Assembly: GCA_028829895.1 (NCBI GenBank)
Contig: CM054181.1
Location: 70,601,259 to 70,665,258, forward strand
DNA length: 64,000 bases
From: Sinotaia quadrata
Taxonomy: Eukaryota; Mollusca; Gastropoda; Architaenioglossa; Viviparidae
Direction: 5' to 3'
Positions 13,301 to 25,300 of the stretch are shown here, one piece after another (position 1 is the stretch's first letter; each line of letters begins with the position of its first letter). A model generated the notes under the pieces. It was not told the origin of the DNA, did not search any database, and saw nothing but the letters and a program-made list of their open reading frames with translations. The position numbers were made by a program, and so were the translations under genes.

Positions 13301-16300
13301 CTAATTACAATTCAACATTAGTGTCAATACAAATCACATATTAGTTCTTATAGGATAACAGAAATGGAGTTATTAGAGATAAGAAATACTAGTTTTTACA
13401 TAACCTGAATTAAATATTGTCTCAATAGTCCTTCATGCACTTTTGCAACAAAGACAAAGGTTTATCTTCTGCTATTGTTATGTCAGTTCCACATGTTTCT
13501 CTTGCGCATTGAAAACACTGTTCCGCTACTGAGCTAAACTGGGTGCTTCTTTTCACTGAGTCAACTCCTTCAAGCAGAACAATAATTGTAGTGATTTCCA
13601 GCATCTTCAGTGCACCAGAAATTGCTCATGTAATCAGCATATTTTGCTGACATGCATCAATGGAGTGTAGTGTATTCTTACACTTCACATTGCTGTAGAG
13701 GCTCCCTGTGTCTACCATAGTCATAGAGGTTTATAACCAGTAAACCAGGAGGTTCAAATCATAGATGAAAAGCTAATGGCCATCTTTCAAGACCAGACTT
13801 CTTTGCCACCCAATTCAAGTGACCAGACAATAGAATTTTCTACAGCAGGTAAACAGTTAGATCTTAGCCCTTTGGCTGGTCTCGTTCTCATAAATCATAA
13901 CCATTGGATAAATAAAACTACTCACCCAGTTGGAATTAGTTTGCATTAAATCAGCAATTTCTAGCTTATTCTCAACTTGGATAGATAGATAGATAGAGTA
14001 TTGTCGACTGTTGGGCCATCACTGATGACCTGACAATCAGTTTCCTCTATTCCATTTTGTTCTCTGCTAATCTTGTCATGTGCCCAAGGTTGGGTCACTC
14101 TGACAATCTAAGAATTTATATAACAATTAAACTTAAGGATAGGCAAATTTACTCCACCACAATTATGCTATAAACTATGCAAAAAAGACCAGGTATAATT
14201 AGAAATAAAAAGAAAGCAATGGAAATGAAAGATAGGCATGAAAGAGAAGAATTAGAAATAAAAATTAGCATGAAAGAGAATAACTAGAAATAAAAAAATA
14301 GAAATAAAAGATAAGGAAATAGAAATGAAAGATAAACATGAACAGAAAAAGTTCTATTGTATTATTTTAATTATTATACTATTTTAATTATTTTAAAATT
14401 TGATTATCCTTGGCCTTTAAGACGATGCTATTTCTTATTTCTTTATTAAGGAATATTGAAAAAACAAAAACACTGTGTCTAACCAAAGGATTGTACAATT
14501 TTCTCGTCAGTTCTGCTGAATGCACAAACAATTTTCCATCAATAAAGTGAAACATCAATAAATTCAAAATATCCAACAATAACATCCGTAAATGAATTGA
14601 AACAAGAATAAGGGAAAATGTCAGTGGGAATATCAACAAATGGAAACACCAAATAAATCAGTCAGTTCTGCAAGTCAGTAACTGCATGGTGACACTAGCC
14701 CCGCCCATCAGCAAACGGATGCATCAACAATCTTCAATAAATTGAAACCTTCCACAACTGGATTTGTCATTTACTAGAAACATCAACAAATGAAAATTAT
14801 GTATTAAATTAAGTACTACAAATTTACTGAATTCATTATATCCGTCTATGAAATATTTTAAAAATAAAATCTACTTCAAACAAGTTCACTCCGATTAAGT
14901 GGCTGTTAAGCTGAAGAAAATCTGTCCCCTTTTGTTGATTAGTCAGCATGACGTCCTGGTAATGTCCCTTTTGTTGATTAGTCAGCATGACGTCCTGGTA
15001 ATGTCCCTGTGGTTTGACGCAAGGAACTCGCTGCTATAAAAACAAACAAATAATCAGAGTGAAGTTAATACCATCGATTCTTTTAGTTCAGTGTCGTCTC
15101 TATGGGTCGCGATTAGCCATGTGGTAAAGTGTAGTCGAGAGAGAGAGAGAATCTGCAGTCAAACAAGAGCGGAGGGGTCGAGCTGCATATCATTACGAAG
15201 GGAAAAGCGCGTGAGGTCAGACGATACCCAACCTCTCGCAGTCATCCATCTTCCCTCGGCGTTGCATCCTGCGCTTGCGCGGCTCCAAATAAAATAGTGC
15301 CGTGTGCATGCGGAAGGTGAACGCTAATGATTCAGTAGCTAATGGCAGTGTGAGTTTAAATATATTTATTTATTTATTTTTAAAATATACATATTTATAT
15401 TTATCGGAATTTTGGAGATTGCTGTAGTGATCTGAAGGCGAACTAGTTAATCCTGTTTACCAAGGTTACATTAGCCAGTGCACTTGATTGTACACTTGTA
15501 CCGGTGTTTTTAGGTGGTATGTAACAAATCAGTAAGAAAAAAATATAATCAAGAAAGAATGCCTGCATGGATATTGTAGGTATCTGTTCACCAATTAAAT
15601 TCAGAGCCTGTTCTATTGGACACATTATGGTTTTGAAGCCACAGAGAACATGACACAGCTGATTTGACAGATATGACAGTCTTAGTAGTCATTGGCCTAC
15701 TGTCACTCCCCCACCCCCTCTGTCTCTTTTCTTTCTCTGTCTATCTGATAGCTTGTATCTGTTTTTGTCTACTCAACCCCCCCCCTTCTCTATTTGTTTG
15801 TCTCTGCCTCTCTCTCTGACTGTGTCTATCCGTATTATAAAGAGCTCTTTGATAATCGCAGCCTTGAACAGGACACTAAATAGCTAGCATCTTTGTCATT
15901 ATTCCAAGACACCTTTTAAAAATAACATAAGCAATTGTTAATTTTCTTTTGTTTCCGGGTACAATATAAAATCAGTGTGAGTGAAAGAGTGAAAGTGTGA
16001 AAGTGTGTACGCACATGCAGGAGGTAAGGTTGAAAAGAAGGGATGGGGGGGAAGACCAATATTATTTAGGATTAACAAAAACAAGATGTCTCAAATGGCA
16101 GATACTTAGCTAACAGTGTTTCTATAATTCAGTATTTTTGATTCTGTTAACAGCATTAACAAATACCCACTCACTCCTCCCAAAATAAAAAAAAATAATA
16201 ATGTATACATGAAAAAAGAAAAAAGCTTTAAAAAGTACTTTATAAGGAAAGTGAAACATAATAAACTAAATTAAAAGTGTTCAATTTAAAACTATTATAC

Positions 16301-19300
16301 TGCACAAATATATATATACGTATCTCTGTCAGGTTTGCGCATGTAAAAATATACAGAGTGGGCCCAAAGTATGTATACAGTACTAATCGGATCATGTCAT
16401 TTTATTTTTTTAAATTTATTTTTCATTTATTTATTATTTCTTTGGACAGATGGTAACCGGAATTTGTGAGTCACAGTGGTTATGGAATGTTGCAACGTTC
16501 CTACTTTTGGCCCACCCTGTACGTTTATATTAATGTATGTGTACTTGATGTTCACTCTCTCTCTCTCTCTCTCTCTCATATATTTTATTGACTGAACACT
16601 ATGTGCGACCCGAAATTAATTTCTTTTCTCTGTGCCACCACTAAAGAATTCTAACTTGATGGAGGGTGGCTTTATATTTTTGGTTTTTTCCAGATTTACG
16701 ACGGATTTGGGGAGAAAGCGCCGTTCATGGTATTAAAGCGTTACAAGCGACCGGTACTGGTGTCCGACTCTAGTACACTCATCCTGGTGTTCAGTACAGG
16801 GTCCGCGTCACGCGCCTGCTGCTACCACGCCGGCTTTAAGTTAGCGTTCGAGTTTGTATCGGGTACGGCTTTTTTTTCTTCTCCAAATTAGGTAAGTGTT
16901 GATTATAGAGTTAATGAGTAAAATTAGGTAAGTGTTGATTACAGAGTTAATGAGTAAAATTAGGTAAGTGTTAATTACAGAGTTAATGAGTAAAATTAGG
17001 TAAGTGTTGATTATAGAGTTAATGAGTAAAATTAGGTAAGTATTGATTATAGAGTTAATGAGTAAAATTAGGTAAGTGTTGATTAATCAGTACACTTAGG
17101 TATTTGTTGATGTTCTATATGTTCTAATTACTAGCTGTTGAACTGAAAGTCTACAGTATGACAATGTTCTAATCACTAGTTCTAGGACTGAAAGTCTACA
17201 GTATGACAATGTTCTAATCACTAGTTCTAGGACTGAAAGTCTACAGTATGACAATGTTTTAATCACTAATTCTAGGAAAATCTACAATATGACCATGTTC
17301 TAATTACTAATTCCACCACGGAAAGTCTACAGTATGGCTGTGTTCTAATTACTTGTTCTTGGACTGAAAGTCTACAGTATGACGTTCTCATTACTTGGTC
17401 TAGGAAATATTATAAATGCTAGTTCTAGGACTGAAATTCATCTGCACAAACATCTTGTTTCCCCAGTCATCAGGTCGATAGCAGAAGTTGTTTGGCTGCT
17501 CTCAAATCTGCAATTTTTCGATTCCGGGTTTCATATTCGCTTTCAAATTTTGTTGATTTCTCCAACGCGCTCAGGCACCATGGACATGTTTTATTTCTGC
17601 AAGGGAGATAAGTGGTGACAATAGTGGACAGCGTGACAGAGCGAAGATCTTAAGTGGATTTGTTTCCTGCAATTTTGCTTCTCTATTTTCCGAACATTCA
17701 CCGAGCAGTATTGACAAGCCAGTATACTTTACTTTGGAATCTACATCACTATCGATTGCTACGCCACATAGGGAGTACATGCCTACGTTCCCTTGGTAAA
17801 GGGAGGTAAATCGCCTTCAGCACAGTCGTCTCGGATACAGTTTCTAAAGTAAACAATGGCGATAACTTTTACCTTAGAAAATCCGCAGTCTTTCCCACAC
17901 ATCTTTTACCTATAATCTTTAGCTGGATGGTGGTGTTAATGGGAGATGGTGGCGGTGGGATTCTGGGCACTTAGAAATATCTTCACTTGCTTTGCCCTGA
18001 GCTAGGTTCGAATCCCAGACTCTTCAGCGGAAGACTATTGCTCTGTCTCTCCACCACCTCCACTGCCAGCTAGTTAGACCTCTTATGTACTATGAAGTTA
18101 CAGTCAGACACCTCTGCTGTATCAGGAGTGATGTACTGTGAAGTTACAGTCAGACACCACTGATGTATCAAGAGTGATGTACTGTGTACTTACAGTCGAC
18201 ACCATTGATATATCAGGATTGGAAAACAGATTGCGAAATACAATTTTCAAGAGGAATAAATTAAATGCCCACATTATTTGAATGTTAAAAGTCTTTGCCC
18301 AAATCATTAAAAATATAATACACAATCTACGCTTTCTTTTTACAGAATAATAAAATATTGAATTTCTCGCCTGGAAAGAAAGGGAACTCCGAGTTGTGCT
18401 GGAATTATTAGTAAAAAAGACATTTACCCTCTTACCGACAGATCAGCAGGTCAGAGGTCGACACAGTTATAATGCTGTGCGAAGGTCAATTTTCATAAGA
18501 ACTCTAATACAACACATTTTATTGTGTAGTGAGACAAGTCTTGGCCACAAAGACCTCTAATACAACACACTTTTTTGGAGTAATCAGACAAGTCTTGGCC
18601 ATAAAGACCTCTAATACAACACACTTTTTTGGTGTAATCAGACAAGTCTTGGCCATAAAGACCTCTAATACAACACATTTTATTGTGTAGTGAGACAAGT
18701 CTTGGCCACAAAGACCTCTAATACAACACACTTTTTTTGTGTAATCAGACAAGTCTTGGCCATAAAGATCCTTAATACGACACATTTTATTGGTGTAATC
18801 AGACAAATCTTGGCCACAAAGACTACTAACAGAGCATAAGTTGTAGTCGTCATGAAACAAGTCCGTGAAATGTTTTTGTTGTTGTTGTTGTTTGTCCCAA
18901 CAAGTCCTGACTACAAAATTTACTAATACAGCACGTGACCTCTTCATTGTTGTTGTTATTGTTGTCGTCGTCGTTGTTATCAGACATTACCTGGCCACAG
19001 AGATCACTAAAACAGAAAACTGGTCGTAGTTATCAAAGTACCAGTTGTGTTTGCAGAAGCCAGTAACAAAACATCGTTGTGTAACCAGACAAGTCCTGAC
19101 CACAAAGATAACTAACAGAATACTGTGATTTGTTGTCGTTGTTTATCAGACATTATCTGTCCAAAACGTCACTAACAGAACCCTGTGATTTGTTGATGTT
19201 GTCGATGTTTCAGTCGTCCCGGCTACAATGATCACTGACACAACAACGACATGCTTTGTTACTGTTGTTGTTCTTGATGTCCCCAGCCCAAAGCCCTGGA

Positions 19301-22300
19301 CACATAGACCACTAACAGAATATTGTTGTTGTTGATGTGACCATATACGTCCTGGCCACATAGACCACTTGCAGAACATTGTTGTTGCTGTTGTTGACGA
19401 TGTCACTAGACAAGTCCTGGCACAAAGACCACTTACAGAACATTGTTGTTGTTGATGTCACCAGACAAGTCGTGGCCACAGAGACCAATCACAGACTGCA
19501 GTGCTTTCTACCCGATGCAAGGTGGTGGTATGATAGACTTCACTGGCGCCACAACAATCCCGAGTTTGTACGACTGTGTGTGGGTGATCAAGCGTGAAAA
19601 CAGCGATAACAAAGCAGATGGCGTTGTGTTGCGACTGACGGAAGTCTTGCTTGGCGATGGTAAGACTGCAGACATCAGTTATAACAGTAAACCGTCTAAC
19701 GGTTGTTACTAATACAGCACGTGACCTCTAAGATCACAGATGTAATTAGATAAACGGTAGATCGAACTGGAAATTAAACTGTAAATAATCTGCTAATTGA
19801 TTTAGGTTGTTATCGTTTCAACCTTAAACTGTCTTTTGCCTTAGATGGCTTAGAAGATATGAGATAAATTTTATTTTTTGTATCAATTTGAAAGGTTATG
19901 TGTATAAATCAAATCTTTCAGAAGTACATATCTTTGAAACTTTTTTTGGTTGAAACTTTTGTTTCTTAAACAGATCACAGGAATCTCATTGTCTTATATC
20001 TCATATTTGTTGTAATTTATTTTATTTTTAAGTTAATTTTCGGTTAGCTTGCCAGTTTCCATTCAAGAGAGGTAGCTAAGTGCAAACTTATGGCAAGGGA
20101 GGGAATTCGATTCAGCAGTATCATGGAAACGTCGGACTGGAGTCCCTTGTTACAATGCTTCATGTATTTCACCGCACCTCTAACATTAACAGCATCATTA
20201 GAGTCCCTGTGGTCGTCAACCATATGCAGACATAGGAATCAATTTTGTTTCTCTTTCGATTTTACTTTTAACAGTAATTTTTCATTAAATGTCTTACTCT
20301 TCAGTGTCGCATGCTATCAAGTATGCCTACACAACGTGGCCAGTAATGTATTGACCAGTTACTGTGTGATGATGAGACCACGATAAAGTATAATCCGTAT
20401 ATAAAATGTTTGTTTTGTAACTCCGACAAAGCGGGGTTAGAATTTAATATTAATTTTCTTTCAGTGTGTGGAACTTACATTCGTATTTCTGAAAAGGCAT
20501 TTTGCTGCCAACTAAATCAAGTGATTAAATCTTCATTATTACTTAATTTTAAGTTCTTTTATATGTTATATAAAAGCATATTTATAACTTTTAGCTCTTT
20601 TATTTCTGATCAAACTTTATCTAGCAGTTATAGTAGCACCCCAGAGCATGGCATTTATTTATCAAAATATTTTGAGGTAAATGATAGGCTTATATATTTC
20701 TAACAATATCTCGAATATTAAAAAACAAACGCAAACCTGAAATATTTCTGGATATAGGGCGATATACAAGTGTTGCAATGAATTTTGTTATCCGTGAAAT
20801 ATTTCTGAACGGAATGTGAAAACTAAATTTTGTTTCCACAGACTGGAATTTTAACACTGGATGTGAAAATTTAACAATTTGTTTCTACAGGGTGGCTTCA
20901 GTACGGGAAAATGAACACCTTGGAGATACATCAGGGCACTAACTCCGAGTCACTTATGCTGTACAAATACACAGCTAAAAATCTCACACATGCACCACCG
21001 TCTTACTTTTCAACTGATGGTCTCTACATCCGGCTGCGCGGGGGCTTTTACAGCACGGACAAACTGTCTTTCATCTTTACTGCAGTCAAAAATGTATCAC
21101 TAGGTAAGATTATTGTAAAGCCTTGGCCTTTTCCTTTCTTTCTGGTTTCGTTTTAACGTACATTTATAAAGTTCGCCGATTTCTTTGAGCATGTTCCTTG
21201 TAGGGGTTTACGATCTACAAGAGAGAACAAGGCCATGGTGAAGGAGAGTGTTATGTTCTGGAAGAGAGAACAAAGCCATGGTAAAGGAGAGTGTTATGTT
21301 GTGGAAGAGAGAATAAGGCCATGGTGAAGGAGAGTGTTATGTTCTGGAAGAGAGAACAAAGCCATGGTGAATGAGAGTGTTATGTTGTGGAAGAGAGAAT
21401 AAGGCCATGGTGAAGGAGAGTTTTATGTTTTGGGAGAGAGAACAAGGCCACGGTGAAGGAGAGTGTTATGTTCAGGAAGAGATGACTAGGCCATGGTGAA
21501 GGAGAGTTTTATGTTCTGGAAGAGAGAAATAGGCCAACCAAGGCGAAGGAGAGTTTTATGATCTGGAAGAAAAGTAGGCCAAGGTGAAGGAGAGTTTTAT
21601 GATCTGAAGAAATAGGCCAAGGTGAAAGAGAGTTTTATGATCTGGAAGAGAGATATGGCCCAAAGTGAAGGAGAGTTTTACAGTGGAAGAGAATAATGCC
21701 AAGGTGAAGGAGAGAGTTATATTCTGGAAGAAAGAAATATGCCGTGGTGAAGGAGATATTTGCGATCTGCACGAGAGAAATATGTCAGGGTGAGGAAGAG
21801 AGTTTTGTTTAGGGAGTGTGAAAGACTGATAATATTTGTGTACACTTCTGAGGGCAATTTTTTTTGTCTGTGGAAAGCAGCGGAATGGTTTACTCCAATA
21901 CACACACATATCTCCCAGATTTGTACTGAATTTTTAATGTATGTAGGCAGTAGCACACGGGATCCCCTTTATCTTGCCTACCCGGCAGATTAGATACTAG
22001 TCCCACCACTCAGCACTCATAGAATAACAGATCCCTACTCTCACCTTTGTTTAATCCGCCTACCGTTGGTCACTCGCTATGAATGTGCCCTACTATTACC
22101 TTCATCTAGCAATGATTTTGTTCGCCGTTGTCATTAAACTTTCTATTGCAGTATTAAGTAACGGACAGTGATTTTGTTTGCCGTTGTCATTAAATTTTCT
22201 ATTCCACTATTAAATAACGGACAATGATTTTGTTTGCTATTTTCATTAAACTTTCTATTGCGCTTTTAAGTAACGGAGAATGCTTTTGTTCGCCACTGTC

Positions 22301-25300
22301 ATTACAATTTTCTACTCCATTCTTAAGTAACTGACATTGCCGGTCGCAGAAGCAAATTATTTTTTTCTCCTCCTTGATCTTTGCAAAACCTTATACCTTA
22401 AACGGCTTAAAGCATTTCTTTATTTTACATGTCCTCTACATTATATTCTCTACGTCATCCTAAAACATTCATAAATGAGAGAATTAGTTTTGTATTTTTC
22501 AAACCGAACGTGTACTATTTTAGGTATCTTAAGTAAACTCACAAATTAAATGAGTAGTTATATATTTCTCAAATTGAACATTTTACATTTTAAAAAAATG
22601 AATATGTATATCTCTATTTCTTTCTCTCTATTCTCAACATATATTCTAAACTATTTCTACAAAGTGAATCTTTCAATTACTGCTTGATTAAAAGCACATT
22701 TGTCAAATATCTTTCTCTCTCTGCAGAAATATTTTTTAGTCTAGCTCACTTTGTGTCTGTAGATATTGTTGCAGTTTGTGGTGGAGTAAATTTGCCTGTC
22801 CTTATTTCTAAACTTAATTATTATATAATTTGTGAAATGTCAACATGACATGACTTCGGGTGCTGCGCATGACGCTATTTTTGTAAGTAACAGAGTTAAA
22901 TAACTACTCTGGTAAAGAATATTCTAGAACTTGCTTGTGCAATCCAAATCAGTTCCAAGTGAATTAGTAGTTTTTCTGACTAATAGTTACGCTTGTTCAT
23001 AACAATTTCATCCAGTGGGGATAGACCAAAAGCTATTTTGTTGAAGGATATTCTATTTTCTAATCACTTTGATTTTGACATAACTCAAGTTCTGTCATAA
23101 AGGCATCATTAGCTTATGGTAAGTTAAATTACTAATAAAGAAAGAATGGACTTAGAAATATGTTGTACATGTTTGTTATTGATTTTTGATTTGAATTGAA
23201 AAATGTTTATGTTACTCAACCATTATTTCTATGTTCACAAATTTGAACATTCCTCTTGGTGTGCTTGAGTAGCGCACATGAAATTTCTTAAATACTCTCC
23301 GTGATGTGCTTTGATAATGCATACAAAGTTCTAGATGATTTTCCATGGTGTGCTTTGATAGTGCATACAAAGTTCTAGATGATTTTCCATGGTGTGGTTT
23401 GTGAGTGTATCAAAGATTTTGGAACAGAACTCTACTCTCATTTCTATGATGAAACAATTGTGAAATGATGTAAATGTCAACACTCTTTTGATTATATTTA
23501 TATTTTGTATATTTGATTTTGATTTAATAAATTTATTAACCTTCATCCACACATATTAAAATCTTATATTGGAATAATAGCGGGTGGAGGGGGGGGGGGA
23601 GTAATAAACATCCGCCTTTTATTTATGTCTATTACTCCCTTTGGTAAGAAGTTTCCACCTGCAGAAACATTATGCGACAGCAAAACATTATTGTGTAAAG
23701 AGTTTAATGACACCCTGATAACCCGCCAAGTGAGGGACATATTGATCTTGTGGGAGAATTAACTATAAATTAAAATGCATGATCACTCGTAATTAGTTAT
23801 GTATTATTAATTTATAAATAATAATCAAACTAGTGAAGGGTGCCCAGAGGTGTCACACTGATATACACTGGAAGGTTTATTTTCTATATTTTGTTCAATA
23901 TCGGAGTCATAATCACTGTCTATATGTGATTTTATGCACATTTGGCTCACCTCTCTAGTTACGATTACATACTGTAGACAGACTTTTCTTGTTAAGAACA
24001 CGAGTAATGGATTGATAGTATGTGAATATTTTGTAATGTAGCAATCCTAGATAAAATGACATTGCCCACTGTGAGGTTTCTTGTGAAAATTTTGAATAGT
24101 CGATAGAGAAGATGAAGTGAATATTTTCTATTGTACCATTTCACGTTAAGATAACAACAGTACTGATATAGCATTCCCGTAGAAATCATTGAGAGGGGCA
24201 CAAGTCTTTCACGTAATCAAGAATAAGGAATCGAGGAAGTTTTTTTTTTTAAAAAAACAGGTCGTCTGGGCAGAGGTAGGGTCGATGGAACTAATGCATT
24301 GAGCTGTCTTGTGAAGAATTTGGCAAGCTTAAGAGTGTGATCCTTAAATTGTCAGTTCCTTTTTTAGGCACAGGAACTGAAGTTGTCCAGAGTCAGAGGC
24401 CTGTGACGTATTCATCAGGTGGTCTTAACGGCTGCACCATATGAAGTCAATAAATCACAACCATTTAACTCTTATTAAATTAGTTGGCGCAAAAGCCATG
24501 TCCCCCCTCCCACCTCGAATTCTATCACGCTAGTCTCTAAGACATTCAAGATCAATGTTCGTTGGTGCCATTGAGATACTGCTAAGCGTACATTTGTATT
24601 CATGGAGTCAGCATTAAAACTGCTATTTTGCATTATATATTATTATTTGTTAATGTTGATTGAACGTTTGATAAATAGTATGTTTATGTTTAACAGACAA
24701 ACAAACATGACGTTACATTAAAATAATAATTGTTTGTAGCAAAAGTATTAGAAAATAAAATCACAAATAGCAAGGTAGAGGGTCAGATTATATGGCTGTC
24801 ACATAATGGCCTTATGTAGCTCACACCCAACCACCGTCTAAAAATAGACTACAATTGACCCTTATACCCGGGCTAGAGAATACTTGAGTAACAACTCATT
24901 TTGAAAGAACCATTCAGAGTGCAGCTCAACCACGTGCACAGAATGTACCAGAACTCTACCTTTTTGGGAGTCTAACACAGCTGACCATTGATGCAATATG
25001 TGTGTGGCAGAGTAAATTTGGCTATCCCTATTTCTAGATCTAATTGTTATATAAATTGTTAAATTGTCGCCGAAGTGACCCGACCTTATGATGGTAGTTT
25101 GGGATGTGTCAGAGTTGGAGTAAACAGTCGAGTTGAAAATATGCTAGAAACCACATTTTAACCTGTAATTTGTTTGTGGTTGTGATTAGTAACCACATTT
25201 TAACATGTAATGTGCCATTGATTGTGTTTTGTAACCACATTTTAATCTGTAATTTGTGATTGTGTTTACTAATCACACGTTAACCTGTAATTTGTTTGTG

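Larger units (their letters stand above)
5276..16693. other. Intron 3 (11.4 kb)
   Basis: The largest intron seen. In order it holds the junction-derived minisatellite split by a family A element, the 60-bp satellite, a purine tract, microsatellites, small duplications, a second family A copy, a promoter-like stretch near 15 kb, and a mariner MITE. The stretches 10440-11310, 11520-12190, 12760-13080, 14170-14930 and 15310-16350 show no recognisable gene or repeat beyond simple tracts. Confidence 0.8.
16863..19494. other. Intron 4
   Basis: Consists mainly of four tandem arrays. The stretch 17410-18080 has no gene that I recognise; it has a B-box-like GGTTCGAATCC at 18006 without an A-box or cloverleaf. 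Confidence 0.75.

Noticed and set aside
18006..18017. tRNA B-box-like GGTTCGAATCCC
   Set aside because: No A-box, no acceptor-stem pairing and no cloverleaf could be drawn. At most a SINE trace.
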